Shown here piece by piece: positions 8,652-17,142 of a DNA stretch of 58,018 bases; positions within the stretch are counted from its first letter, which is position 1, and each line of letters opens with the position of its first letter. The DNA lies in the NCBI GenBank assembly GCA_910588105.1, contig CAJUQD010000014.1, positions 1-58,018 on the forward strand. The letters are read 5' to 3'. The notes under the pieces are model-generated. The model did no database searches. It had not been told where the DNA came from and saw nothing but the letters and a program-made list of their open reading frames with translations. Position numbers and translations under genes: made by a program. The stretch is from an uncultured Oscillospiraceae bacterium (GTDB taxonomy: Bacteria > Bacillota > Clostridia > Oscillospirales > Oscillospiraceae).

Positions 8652-9673
8652 TGCTCCGCAGCCTCCTTTCCGCCGGTGCGGGCGGTGGTCCGGGCAGCCA
8701 GACGGGCGTGCCGGTTGCGCACGGCGGCCCGGCGCTGCACCAGGGCGTCCACCACCACAATGGTGATGAGGATAACGCCGGTGATGGCGCTGTCGAAGTT
8801 GGAGGAGAAGCCCATGAACACCAGCAGGGCGCTGATGGAGGCCATGATGACCGCGCCGATGCCCGCGCCCACCACGCTGCCCACGCCGCCGGACAGGCTG
8901 ATGCCGCCCAGCACACAGGCTGCCACCGCCTTCATCTCATAGCCGTTGCCCGACTGGGAAGTGACCTGGCCGGCCCGGCTGGCGAAGAGGATGCCCGCCA
9001 CGGCGCACAGCACGCCGCAGATCACATAAGCCAGCACCTTGGTGCGGATGGCGGGGATGCCCACCAGCTCCGCGCCGCCGGCGTTGTCGCCCACGGCGAT
9101 GAAATAGCGCCCCCGCTTGGTGCGGGTCAGCACCCCGTGGATGGCCGCCGCAGCCAGCAGCACACAGAAGAAGCACACCGTCAGCGGCAGGCCGAACAGG
9201 GCATAGGAGGAGGCTCCCTTGAACCCGATAGGCAGGTCGGTGACCTGCTTGGTGCCCACCTGGAGGTACATCAGCCCCCGGAGGATGCCATTAGTGCCCA
9301 GGGTGAAGATGAGGGACGGAATTTTCATCACCGCCACGCCCCAGCCGTTGATGAGCCCCACCACGGTGCCCATGAGAATGCCGATGAAAAACGCTAAAAA
9401 CCAGTTTTTCCCGTCCTGGAGCATGGTGCCCACCACTGCGGCCACCAGGCCCAGGTTAGAGCCCACCGACACATCGATCTCGCCGATAAAGATGGCGAAG
9501 GCCATGGCCACGGCGATGAGTATGTAGACCACCGAATCGTTAAAGCAGTTGGCCACGTTCTTGCTGTCGGCCAGGAAGGCGGGGTTGATGATCCCCACCA
9601 CCACAAAGAGAGCCGCCAGGAAGAGAAGGGCGGTCATCTCCCGGGCTTTCAGAACTTTTTTTACCGCGTTCAT
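8648..9673 (-). CDS. lsrC: LsrC, AI-2 ABC importer permease
   Basis: First transmembrane subunit of the AI-2 importer, 341 residues, BPD_transp_2 family. FIGEIDVSVGSNLGLVA matches the family EAA-like region, and VAACVLGGISLSGGVGSVVG is the conserved cytoplasmic loop. It overlaps lsrA upstream and lsrD downstream by 4 nt each, so the three core transporter genes are translationally coupled. It ends in an Arg/Ala-rich cytoplasmic tail. Confidence 0.92.
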   Translation of the reverse strand: MNAVKKVLKAREMTALLFLAALFVVVGIINPAFLADSKNVANCFNDSVVYILIAVAMAFAIFIGEIDVSVGSNLGLVAAVVGTMLQDGKNWFLAFFIGILMGTVVGLINGWGVAVMKIPSLIFTLGTNGILRGLMYLQVGTKQVTDLPIGFKGASSYALFGLPLTVCFFCVLLAAAAIHGVLTRTKRGRYFIAVGDNAGGAELVGIPAIRTKVLAYVICGVLCAVAGILFASRAGQVTSQSGNGYEMKAVAACVLGGISLSGGVGSVVGAGIGAVIMASISALLVFMGFSSNFDSAITGVILITIVVVDALVQRRAAVRNRHARLAARTTARTGGKEAAEQ

Positions 9674-11202
9674 GCCCCTTTCGCCTCCTGTTCCACGATG
9701 CCAAAGGCGGCCGACGTGAGATTGTCCTGGTTGATGTCCGCTTTTTGGAACTCCGCGTTGATCCGGCCCTGGTACATGGTCACCACCCGGTCGGCCAGCT
9801 CCACCAGCTCCTCCATGTCGCTGGAGATGAGCAGGATAGACAGACCCTGCTCCCGCAGCTGGTGGATGATGTTATATACATCGCCCCGGGCGGCGGCGTC
9901 GATGCCGCGGGTGGGCTCATCCAGGATGACGATGCCCGGATTGGTGGCCAGTGAGCGCCCAATAACGATCTTCTGCTGGTTGCCGCCGGACAGGCTGCCC
10001 GTCAGCTGGTCGTGGCCGGTGACCTTGGTGCGGAAGTTTTTCACATATTTCTCCGTGATGTCATACTCCGCCCTGCGGTTGAGTAGCACCTTGCCCAGCG
10101 CGCCGCCGAAGAGGCTGGCGCTGGTGGTGTTGGCCGCCACATCGCAGATCTTGAACAGGCCGTTGAGGTGCCGGTCCTCCGGCACATAATTGAGCCCCGC
10201 GGCGATAACCTGCCGGGTCCTTTTCCCGGTGATATCTTTCCCGTTGAGCAGCACCCTGCCCCCCAGGACCTTATCCATGCCAAAGATGGTGGTGGCCATC
10301 TCCGTGCGCCCCGCGCCCACCACGCCGGCCACGCCCAGGATCTCGCCCGGCCACACCTTCAGGCTCACATCGGAAAAGCCGTAGCCGCTGAAGCTCTCCA
10401 GCTCCAGCACTGGGTCCGCCCCGTAGTCCACCGAGGACTCCACCGCCGCCCGGGCCTGTACGCCCCCCTCGGCATCGGGGGGAAGCAGGCCCTTCACCAG
10501 ATCCTCGCGGGTAAAGCCGGCCACCGGGCCCTGGATGGTGATGGCCCCGTCCCGCATGATGGCCACATGGGTGGCAATATCGAACACCTCCGCCAGGCGG
10601 TGGGTGATGTAAATGATGCCGATGCCCTTCTCCCGCAAGTCCCGCACCACTTTAAACAAGCTCTTCACCTCGTCGAAGGTGAGGGCGGAGGTGGGCTCAT
10701 CCAGGATGAGCAGCCTGGCGTGGCGCAGGATGCCCCGGAGGATCTCCACCAGCTGCTGCTCGGCGATGGACAGGCTGCTGGCCTTCCGGCCCAGATCCAG
10801 GTTCCAGCCAATGTCCGCCATGGTGTCCGCCAGCTCCTTGTGCAGCTCCGCCTTGCCCCGGTCAAAGCCGATGGTGATATTCTCCTCCACGTTCATGTTG
10901 GGGAAGAGAAGCGGCTCCTGGGGCACCATATAAATGCCCCGGGCCAGGGCGTCGGAGGGCCGGTTCAGGGCCACCGCCTCGCCGTTCATGGCAAGCCGGC
11001 CGCTGTCATGGCTGTAGATGCCCATGATGATCTTCATCAGCGTAGACTTGCCTGCGCCGTTGCCGCCGATCAGGGCCAGCACCTCGCCGGGCATCACGTC
11101 CAGGTCGATGCCCTTGAGCACGGCGTTCAGGCCGAAGGACTTATAGATACCCCGCACCGAAAGCAGGGGAACACCGCTCCCCGCGTTTTGGTTGGCTTCC
11201 AT
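9670..11202 (-). CDS. lsrA: LsrA, AI-2 importer ATPase with two NBDs
   Basis: Energises AI-2 uptake. The 510-residue protein is a tandem sugar-type ATPase. NBD1 has Walker A GGNGAGKST, a signature replaced by LSIAEQQLVEI and Walker B LLILDEPTSAL. NBD2 has a degenerate Walker A (VVGAGRTE), signature LSGGNQQK and Walker B IVILDEPTRGID. This pairing of a full first site and a degenerate second Walker A is normal for the family. First gene of the lsrACDBF operon, driven by the consensus promoter at 11272-11300 and divergent from lsrR. Confidence 0.94.
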   Translation of the reverse strand: MEANQNAGSGVPLLSVRGIYKSFGLNAVLKGIDLDVMPGEVLALIGGNGAGKSTLMKIIMGIYSHDSGRLAMNGEAVALNRPSDALARGIYMVPQEPLLFPNMNVEENITIGFDRGKAELHKELADTMADIGWNLDLGRKASSLSIAEQQLVEILRGILRHARLLILDEPTSALTFDEVKSLFKVVRDLREKGIGIIYITHRLAEVFDIATHVAIMRDGAITIQGPVAGFTREDLVKGLLPPDAEGGVQARAAVESSVDYGADPVLELESFSGYGFSDVSLKVWPGEILGVAGVVGAGRTEMATTIFGMDKVLGGRVLLNGKDITGKRTRQVIAAGLNYVPEDRHLNGLFKICDVAANTTSASLFGGALGKVLLNRRAEYDITEKYVKNFRTKVTGHDQLTGSLSGGNQQKIVIGRSLATNPGIVILDEPTRGIDAAARGDVYNIIHQLREQGLSILLISSDMEELVELADRVVTMYQGRINAEFQKADINQDNLTSAAFGIVEQEAKGA

Positions 11203-11271
11203 TTAAACTCCCCCATTCCTCTTGTCGCAATGCACAAATGTCCTTAGAAAACAGCTTTTGCTCTTGACCCT

Positions 11272-11300
11272 ATCATAGAGAATTTTTCGGCGTTTGTCAA
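11272..11300 (-). promoter_or_regulatory. Sigma-A promoter of lsrACDBF
   Basis: On the minus strand, TTGACA (11295-11300) and TATGAT (11272-11277) are separated by 17 nt, about 70 nt upstream of the lsrA start. Confidence 0.85.
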
Positions 11301-11362
11301 CTGTGCGCAACTGATTCCTCCGTGAATTTTTTGGCAATTTTCGGCGAAAAATCCTCAGTCCT

Positions 11363-11394
11363 CAGACGAAAAGCAGGTCTTTTTGTCGTATCTG
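11363..11394. promoter_or_regulatory. Candidate LsrR operator in the lsrA-lsrR gap
   Basis: CAGACGAAAAG and CTTTTTGTCGTATCTG form an imperfect inverted repeat midway between the divergent promoters. A related half site, CTTTTGTCGAA, recurs near 11528, just before lsrR. The position suits a regulator of both transcripts; the assignment is inference. Confidence 0.35.
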
Positions 11395-11466
11395 CACAAT
11401 AATAATTGGCGTTTTTTGGTGTTTTCCACGATTTTGCGGAAAATGGCGGAATTCTCCCGCAATCAT

Positions 11467-11496
11467 TTGACAGTTGGCGCAGGCGGGTGCTATACT
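11467..11496 (+). promoter_or_regulatory. Sigma-A promoter of lsrR-lsrK-cupin
   Basis: TTGACA (11467-11472) and TATACT (11491-11496) with an 18-nt spacer, about 57 nt upstream of lsrR. Confidence 0.8.
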
Positions 11497-11553
11497 ATTG
11501 GCATAAGACATTTGCCAGTTCAAAAAACTTTTGTCGAATTTTGAGGCGGTGCA

Positions 11554-12501
11554 ATGGACGAAAAGATTGACAGGCTCAATAAGGCCGAGTACGAGCACCG
11601 GCTGATGATTAAGGCGGTGTGGTACTACTACATAGAAAACTATACCCAGCAGAACATCTCCCACCTGCTGGGCGTGAGCCGCTCCAAGGTCATCGCCCTG
11701 CTGGAACGGGCCAGGCAGGCGGGCGTCATCCAGTTCAACGTCCAGCAGGACAGCGGCCATCGGATGGAGATGGAGCGGGAGCTGCTTGCCCGCTACGGCC
11801 TGCGGGATGCCTTTATCGTCCCCGGCGCGTCCACCCTGCCCAGCCCCAACGAGAGCATCGCCCAGGCCGCCGCCATGTACATCCTGCGCCGGGCGGCGGA
11901 CAACGCCTTCATCAACATGGGCTACGGCGACACCACCAGCCGCATCCTCAACCACCTGGCCACCGCCGCCCAGGTCCCCCTGAACGTGGTCAGCATGGCG
12001 GGAGGGGTGAACTACTACCTGCCCAACACCAACTCCAACGTGTTCAACGCCCGGCTGTACCTCATCCCCTCCCCCCTTCTGCTGTCCAGCGCCAGCCTGC
12101 GGGATTCCCTGCGGCGGGAGCCGGACGTGGAGGAAATTTTCCGCATGATCCCCCTGTCCAGCATGAGCGTGGTGGGCATCGGCTGCCTCAACGACCGGGC
12201 CACCATTGTAAAAAACGGGATTCTCAACAACAACGATTTCACCTTCCTCAAGATGCAGGGGGCGGTGGGCGATGTGCTCAGCCACTTCCTGGACAAAAAC
12301 GGCCGGGTGGTGTCCCACGATCTGGAGGGCCGGCTGATGAGCACCCCCATGGACCAGCTCAGGACGCTGGACAATGTCATCGGCGCGGCGGGCGGGGCGG
12401 ACAAGGCGGAGGCCATCCTGGCCGTCCTCCGGGGGGGCTACCTGGATATGCTCATCACCGATGAGGACACCGCCCAGCTGTTGCTGGAGGCGGAAACGTG
12501 A
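11554..12501 (+). CDS. lsrR: LsrR, phospho-AI-2-responsive transcriptional repressor
   Basis: A 315-residue SorC/DeoR-type regulator. It has an N-terminal helix-turn-helix (about residues 15-65, YTQQNISHLLGVSRSKVIAL) and a C-terminal sugar-phosphate-binding domain with GYGDTTSRILN and NMAGGVN-like segments (SMAGGVNYYLP). In characterised systems LsrR represses lsr transcription until phospho-AI-2 binds. It is divergent from lsrACDBF and heads its own operon with the kinase, so inducer production and sensing share one transcript. The start ATG has GAGGCGG upstream. Length and placement match enteric LsrR. Confidence 0.92.
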   Translation: MDEKIDRLNKAEYEHRLMIKAVWYYYIENYTQQNISHLLGVSRSKVIALLERARQAGVIQFNVQQDSGHRMEMERELLARYGLRDAFIVPGASTLPSPNESIAQAAAMYILRRAADNAFINMGYGDTTSRILNHLATAAQVPLNVVSMAGGVNYYLPNTNSNVFNARLYLIPSPLLLSSASLRDSLRREPDVEEIFRMIPLSSMSVVGIGCLNDRATIVKNGILNNNDFTFLKMQGAVGDVLSHFLDKNGRVVSHDLEGRLMSTPMDQLRTLDNVIGAAGGADKAEAILAVLRGGYLDMLITDEDTAQLLLEAET

Positions 12502-12550
12502 TGAATACCATGACAAATCAATTTTAATCTATTGTTAGGAGGTTATCCCC

Positions 12551-14113
12551 ATGGCGAAATACTTGATGGCGGTGGACGCGGGCACCGGCAGCGTCCGGGC
12601 CGTGGTCTTTTCCCTGGACGGGGAGCAGGTGGGCTGCGTCCAGCGGGAGTGGTCCCACCGGGAGGATCCCCGCTGGCCGGGCAGCATGGACTTCGACTGG
12701 GTCCACAACTGGGAGCTGGCCCGGGGCTGCGTCCGGGGCGTGCTGGGGGAGAGCGGCATCGACCCCCGCGACATCGCCGCCGTGTCCACCACCTGTATGC
12801 GGGAGGGCATCCTGCTCTATGACAAGGACGGCAACGAGATCTGGGCCTGCGCCAACGTGGACGCCCGGAGCGACGCCCAGGTGGGCCAGCTCAAGGAGCT
12901 GGATCCGGCTTTGGAGAAGGAAGCGTACTTAAAATCCGGCCAGACCTACGCCCTGGGGGCCCTGCCCCGCATCCTGTGGGTGCGGGACAACCTGCCCGAG
13001 GTCTATGAAAAGGCCGCCGCCGTGGGCATGTTCAACGACTGGCTCATCTACAAGCTCACGGGGAAGCTGGCGGTGGAGCCCAGCAACGGCAGCACCACCG
13101 GCATCATGGACCTGCAAAGCCGGGACTGGCTGCCGGAGATCGCCGCCAAGTGCGGCCTGCGCGCCGACATTTTCCCCCCTGTCGTGGAGTGCGGCACCAA
13201 TTTTGCCGTAGTAAGCGCCCAGGGCGCCGCCGACACCGGGCTGCTGGAGGGCACCCCCGTGGTGGTGGGCGGCGGCGACTGCCAGCTGGGCGCCATCGGC
13301 GTGGGCGCGTATAGGGCTAACCAGGCCGCCGTGTTCGGCGGCAGCTTCTGGCAGTACGAATTCAACACCGACTTCGGCAAGACCGACCCCGGCTGCCGGG
13401 TGCGGGTGAATTGCGCCGCCCTGCCCGGCCTGTGGCAGTACGAGGCCCTGGCCTTCAAGCCCGGCCTGGTGATGCGCTGGTTCCGGGACGGCTTCTGTCA
13501 GGCCGAGGCGGAGGAGGCCCGCCGCACCGGCCGGGACACCTACGACCTGATGAACGAAAAGGCCAAAGACATCCCCGCCGGGTGCTATGGGATGCAGTGC
13601 TGCTTCAGCGACACCATGAACTTCATCGACTGGAAGCACGCCAGCCCCACCTTTACCAACTTCCTTTTAGAGCCGGAAAAGTTCAACAAATACACCTTCT
13701 ACCGGGCTATCCTGGAAAACACCGCCCTGCTGGTTCGCAGCCACATCGAACTGGTGAAGGAGTCCACCGGCCACGAGCCCGACGAGCTGATCTTTGCCGG
13801 CGGCGCGGCCAAAAGTCCCCTGTGGAGCCAGATTGTGGCCGATGTTACCGGCAAGCCGGTAAAGGTGCCCGTGGTGAAGGAAGCCACCGCCCTGGGGGCC
13901 GCCATCCTGGCGGGCGTGGGCGTGGGGCTGTACGACGGTGTGGAGGACGCCGTGGCGCGCACCGTCAAGTGGGACCGGCAGTTCCAGCCCGACCCATCCG
14001 TCATGCCGGTGTACGATGAGCTGTACGGCAATTGGCAGAAGCTCTACCCCGCCCAGCTGGCGCTATGCGGTCAGGGCATAACCCGGAACATGTGGATCGC
14101 CCCCGGCCTGTGA
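12551..14113 (+). CDS. lsrK: LsrK, autoinducer-2 kinase
   Basis: FGGY-family kinase of 520 residues that phosphorylates imported AI-2, trapping it and producing the LsrR inducer. The N-terminal phosphate loop (YLMAVDAGTGSVRAVVFSLD), TTCMREGI, CANVDARSD, PSNGSTTGIMDL and VVVGGGDCQLG match LsrK. The C-terminal ATPase half has LIFAGGAAKSPLWSQIVADV and VVKEATALGAAILAG, and the last residues IAPGL match the LsrK terminus. The similarity extends over the whole length, unlike generic xylulokinases. It starts 49 nt after lsrR behind an AGGAGG site. Confidence 0.95.
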   Translation: MAKYLMAVDAGTGSVRAVVFSLDGEQVGCVQREWSHREDPRWPGSMDFDWVHNWELARGCVRGVLGESGIDPRDIAAVSTTCMREGILLYDKDGNEIWACANVDARSDAQVGQLKELDPALEKEAYLKSGQTYALGALPRILWVRDNLPEVYEKAAAVGMFNDWLIYKLTGKLAVEPSNGSTTGIMDLQSRDWLPEIAAKCGLRADIFPPVVECGTNFAVVSAQGAADTGLLEGTPVVVGGGDCQLGAIGVGAYRANQAAVFGGSFWQYEFNTDFGKTDPGCRVRVNCAALPGLWQYEALAFKPGLVMRWFRDGFCQAEAEEARRTGRDTYDLMNEKAKDIPAGCYGMQCCFSDTMNFIDWKHASPTFTNFLLEPEKFNKYTFYRAILENTALLVRSHIELVKESTGHEPDELIFAGGAAKSPLWSQIVADVTGKPVKVPVVKEATALGAAILAGVGVGLYDGVEDAVARTVKWDRQFQPDPSVMPVYDELYGNWQKLYPAQLALCGQGITRNMWIAPGL

Positions 14114-14149
14114 GCCCTTGGCCAACTTTTGGATTGGAGGAGAAATAGT

Positions 14150-14500
14150 ATGTTTATCATCAACGAAAATGAGCGGGAATACCGCTTCGGCGAGAGCGGC
14201 CCCAAATATCTCATGAAGGGCCCCCGGATGAACTTTGCCCTGGTCCGCTTCCGCCCCGGCGAGGACTTCCAGGCCCACTACCACAACATTATGGAGGAGG
14301 ACTTCTTCATCCTGGAGGGCAAGGTGGATATCGTCGTGGACGGCGTGAAGCACGTGCTGGGCGTGGGCGACCTGATCCACATCGAACCCGGCGAGGTGCA
14401 TTACGTGAAAAACGCCTACGGTGAGCCGGTGAAAATGGTGTCCACCCTGGCGCCCTATCAGGAGACGGACAAGGTGAACGTGGACAACCCCACATACTAG
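14150..14500 (+). CDS. Small cupin protein of the lsr locus
   Basis: A 116-residue single-domain cupin. Metal ligands are visible: His-x-His and Glu in AHYHNIMEEDFFILEG, and the distal His in PGEVHYVKN. It starts at ATG 14150 behind GGAGGAG, 36 nt after lsrK, and is the last gene before a terminator. Enteric systems carry LsrG, an ABM-fold isomerase for phospho-AI-2, which is absent from this window. A metal-dependent cupin isomerase filling that step is a reasonable inference, not shown. Other small cupins bind sugars or act in regulation, so the biochemical role is open. Confidence 0.8.
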   Translation: MFIINENEREYRFGESGPKYLMKGPRMNFALVRFRPGEDFQAHYHNIMEEDFFILEGKVDIVVDGVKHVLGVGDLIHIEPGEVHYVKNAYGEPVKMVSTLAPYQETDKVNVDNPTY

Positions 14501-14540
14501 GGCTTGTTTGAAAATTACCAACATGCCCAAACGGCGGCCC
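14500..14540. repeat. Truncated end of the 160-bp dispersed element
   Basis: GGGCTTGTTTGAAAATT followed by ACCAACATGCCCAAACGG matches the right end (inverted) of the full element at 27199-27361. Confidence 0.6.
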
Positions 14541-14545
14541 TGATA

Positions 14546-14587
14546 AAAAGGACCCCGGGCGCTGATTGCGCCCGGGGTCCTTTTTTG
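14546..14587. terminator. Terminator after the lsrRK-cupin operon
   Basis: GGACCCCGGGCGC pairs perfectly with GCGCCCGGGGTCC around a 5-nt loop, followed by six T; A-runs on the left let it also serve the convergent formyltransferase gene. Confidence 0.9.
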
Positions 14588-14594
14588 TTTTTGC

Positions 14595-15371
14595 TCAGCT
14601 CAGCCGTCTGGCCCTGTCCGCCCGGATGTGCCCGCCCCTCACGGGAAAGGGCCCCGCGCCCGGGACTACCCGGCCCCCGGTCAGCTCCGTCCTGCCCGTC
14701 CCGTCCCGGTAGACGCACTCGTAGCCATAAAAGGCCCGCAGGATGCGGTCCGCCTGGCCAGCGTCCATGTCCGGCGTAACGGTCCAGTCCTGTTCCGTGG
14801 GCAGGGGCCAGTACTCCCCCGCCCCCTGGGGAGACGCCCCCGCCAGCACCTGGGGCAGTCCGCCCACCAGCGCATGAACCATGGCGGGGATTTTGGCGTA
14901 TACCTTTTTCATATAGGTCTGGTGGTCCTCCCGCCCGTCCAGGGGAAAACGCTCCTGAAGCAGAATATCCCCCGTGTCGAATTCCGCCGCCATTTTGTGG
15001 GCGGTGACGCCGCCAAGTCCCGCCCCCTCCAGGATCAGCCGGGGCATAGGCCACGACCCCCGGCCCACAGGCAGGGGGGTGGGGTGGAAATTTACCATAG
15101 GGAAGGCGTCCGTCACCGGGACGCGGTAATAGTATCCCGCGCACACCAGCAGCCCGCAGCCCTGGGAGGCCAGCCAATCCAGGTCGGCGGCGGTAATCCG
15201 CGCCTGGGTACAGGGGATGCCCCGTTCCCGGGCGGTTCCGATGACGGCGGTGTTGGTCTCCGTCACGTTGTCCACCGGGCAGGTGAACAGCTTCAAAACC
15301 CGGCACCCCTCCCCCAGCAGGGCGTCCAGCACAGGCTTTAGCAGGTCGATGCCCAGGTAGGCGGTTTTCAC
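14595..15371 (-). CDS. Formyltransferase-family protein
   Basis: A 258-residue protein of the methionyl-tRNA/GART formyltransferase superfamily. The substrate loop is VNFHPTPLPVGRG with the catalytic His, followed by the Asp-containing AEFDTGDILLQ; the catalytic Asn region appears replaced by LLVCAGYYYRVP. A short C-terminal domain resembles the OB-like region of formyltransferases. It is not the housekeeping Fmt: it is shorter and lies 20 nt downstream of an ABC exporter, in the same transcript. Its substrate is unknown; amino-sugar or peptide N-formylation are possibilities. Expression should follow the attenuator upstream of the exporter. Confidence 0.7.
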   Translation of the reverse strand: MKTAYLGIDLLKPVLDALLGEGCRVLKLFTCPVDNVTETNTAVIGTARERGIPCTQARITAADLDWLASQGCGLLVCAGYYYRVPVTDAFPMVNFHPTPLPVGRGSWPMPRLILEGAGLGGVTAHKMAAEFDTGDILLQERFPLDGREDHQTYMKKVYAKIPAMVHALVGGLPQVLAGASPQGAGEYWPLPTEQDWTVTPDMDAGQADRILRAFYGYECVYRDGTGRTELTGGRVVPGAGPFPVRGGHIRADRARRLS

Positions 15372-15391
15372 GCTTCTCCCCCCTGTCTCCG

Positions 15392-16990
15392 TCAGCCGTC
15401 CGCCGCCATGTCCACCACCCGGTCAAACCCCGTCAGCTTTTCGGGGCTGAACTGGTGGGACACCACCAGCAGCGTCCTGTCCCGGATGGACAGCAGCAAA
15501 TCCTCAATGCGCCCCGCCGTCCCCTTGTCCAGGTTGGCCAGCGGCTCGTCCAAAATCAGCAGTTCCGTGTCCCGCAGCAGGGCGCGGGCCAGGCAGACCC
15601 GCTTTTTCTCCCCGCCGGAGAGGTTGGCTCCGCCCTCCTCCACCATGGCCTCCAGGGCATCGGGCCGGGCAAAGCGCCCCAGCCCCACGCCGGCCAGCGC
15701 CTCCAGAAGCCGCTCCTCCGGGATGTCCCGGTACATGCTCAGGTTATCCCGCAGGGTGCCGCGAAACAGCACCGCCTCCTGACGCACCACCGTCGCCCTG
15801 GTGTAGGGGTCGCCCGACTCGCCCAGCGGCAAGCCGTCCACAATGATCTCCCCCGCGTCCGGCTGGTAGTAGCGCAGCAACAGGTTCACCACTGTGGTCT
15901 TGCCGCAGCCGCTGGGTCCCTTCAGCAGATACCGCCCGCCCTTCTTGATGGTGAGGCTGAACCCCTCCAGCACTGTTCCCCGGCCCTCGTAGCCGAAACA
16001 GACCTCGCGAAAACGGATATCCTGGCGCAGCCTGGGGGCCGCGCCCCGCCGGCCGCTCTGGGGCGGCTCGGCAATAAACTCTTCCATCTTCCGGCAGGCG
16101 GGCCGGATGGCGGACAGCTGCCGCACAATCCCCGCCAGCGAAATGATGGGGTAGGAAAGCTGGTCGATCATCCCGATGGCCACAAAGAAGTCCCCGGCGG
16201 AAAAATCCCCCCGGAGTACCAGCCATGCCGAGCAGGCCAGCACAATGAAATAGGACAGGTAGGACATCAGCGTGGTGATGAGCTGCGCCGCCGCCCCCAG
16301 CTTCAAATCGTCCAGCAGCTTTTCCCCGGCGTTCTGGTTGAGCCGCCGGAAGCGGGCCAGAATTTTGTCCTCCACGGCGAAATTTTTGATGAGTTCGAAG
16401 CCGTGGAGCCAGTCTGTCACCCCGGACAGCGCCTCTTCCGCCGCCTGGAGGAAGGCCGTCTGCGCCCGCTGGGAGCGCTTTTCGATGAGCTTGGGGATAT
16501 ACAGCGGCGTGGTCAGCAGCGCGATGGTAAGCAGCGCCACCCGCCAGTCCAGCAAAAACAGCGCCCCGCTGACCAGCACAATCTTAAAGGCGATCTCCCA
16601 GAACAGCGGTAGCATACAGAACCGCCGGGCACGGATGGCGTCTGCCTCGCCGGTGTACTTCGCCGCGTACTCCCCCTGCGTGCGCCCCTTGAAGACCACG
16701 TAGTCCCGCCGCAGGACACTCTCGAACACATCCTGCTTCAGGGCCGTGACGCAGCCCGCAGCGAACCGATCCCCCAGCCGCCTGTAGAGGTGGAAAAACA
16801 GTATCTCGCCCAAAATAAAGCCCGCCAGGGCCAGGCCGTACCTCAGCGTCCGCGCCCCCTGGCCCGCGATGGCGCTGTCCAGCACCTCGCCCTTGAAGAA
16901 TTGCAGCGCCACCCCGAAGAGACTGGCGGCGAGTACACTACCCAATGCCCCTATCAGCCAGGGGCGGTTCTGCCGTTCATATTTTTTCAT
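15392..16990 (-). CDS. ABC exporter (fused permease-ATPase half transporter)
   Basis: A 532-residue type I exporter half transporter. The N-terminal membrane domain (about residues 10-290) has six predicted helices. The ATPase domain has Walker A GPSGCGKTTV, signature LSGGEKKRV and Walker B LLILDEPLANLD, with a terminal switch His in VVSHQF. It probably works as a homodimer; cargo is unknown. Its GGAGG ribosome binding site lies 5 nt before ATG 16990 and can be sequestered by an RNA segment in the leader (see the attenuator entry). Ribosome-controlled leaders of this kind usually precede antibiotic-resistance genes, suggesting export of a translation inhibitor. Confidence 0.88.
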   Translation of the reverse strand: MKKYERQNRPWLIGALGSVLAASLFGVALQFFKGEVLDSAIAGQGARTLRYGLALAGFILGEILFFHLYRRLGDRFAAGCVTALKQDVFESVLRRDYVVFKGRTQGEYAAKYTGEADAIRARRFCMLPLFWEIAFKIVLVSGALFLLDWRVALLTIALLTTPLYIPKLIEKRSQRAQTAFLQAAEEALSGVTDWLHGFELIKNFAVEDKILARFRRLNQNAGEKLLDDLKLGAAAQLITTLMSYLSYFIVLACSAWLVLRGDFSAGDFFVAIGMIDQLSYPIISLAGIVRQLSAIRPACRKMEEFIAEPPQSGRRGAAPRLRQDIRFREVCFGYEGRGTVLEGFSLTIKKGGRYLLKGPSGCGKTTVVNLLLRYYQPDAGEIIVDGLPLGESGDPYTRATVVRQEAVLFRGTLRDNLSMYRDIPEERLLEALAGVGLGRFARPDALEAMVEEGGANLSGGEKKRVCLARALLRDTELLILDEPLANLDKGTAGRIEDLLLSIRDRTLLVVSHQFSPEKLTGFDRVVDMAADG

Positions 16991-16995
16991 TTGGA

Positions 16996-17080
16996 CCTCC
17001 TATTGCAATACGCGATAGAAGGATCAAATTTTATTTCCTTCTATCGGTTAGAAGGAAGTTCTCAATTTCACCGTAGCCAT
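16996..17080 (-). promoter_or_regulatory. erm-type translational attenuator of the ABC exporter
   Basis: On the minus strand four segments can pair alternately. Segment 1 TTCCTTCTA (17049-17057, the end of a leader ORF) pairs with segment 2 TAGAAGGAA (17035-17043). Segment 2 extended, CGATAGAAGGA (17036-17046), pairs with segment 3 TCCTTCTATCG (17013-17023). Segment 3 core CCTTCTAT (17015-17022) pairs with segment 4 ATAGGAGG (16996-17003), which contains the exporter Shine-Dalgarno. The default fold 1:2 plus 3:4 hides the site. A ribosome stalled on the leader peptide would cover segment 1, allow 2:3 and free the site. The complementarity is read directly; the mechanism is inference by analogy with ermC-type leaders. 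Confidence 0.75.
17048..17080 (-). CDS. 10-residue regulatory leader peptide MATVKLRTSF
   Basis: A short ORF starting at ATG 17080 with a GGAG site 8 nt upstream, within an extended AGGAGAGGAGGGG tract, and ending at TAA 17048-17050. Its last codons and stop form segment 1 of the attenuator, so its translation state controls folding of the leader RNA. It lies 56 nt after the promoter -10 hexamer. Comparable peptides precede erm genes and B. subtilis bmrCD. Confidence 0.7.
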   Translation of the reverse strand: MATVKLRTSF

Positions 17081-17142
17081 CCCCTCCTCTCCTTTATATG
17101 GGGTGGAAAAGGCACCTTTTCGGCGCTCTTTTGCCAAATCTC

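Noticed and set aside
14150..14500. Cupin as a true LsrG ortholog
   Set aside because: LsrG is an ABM-fold protein of about 96 residues; this has cupin metal ligands. Only functional replacement is proposed.
16996..17046. Segment 2:3 hairpin as an intrinsic terminator
   Set aside because: There is no T run after the stem on the minus strand, so translational rather than transcriptional control fits better.
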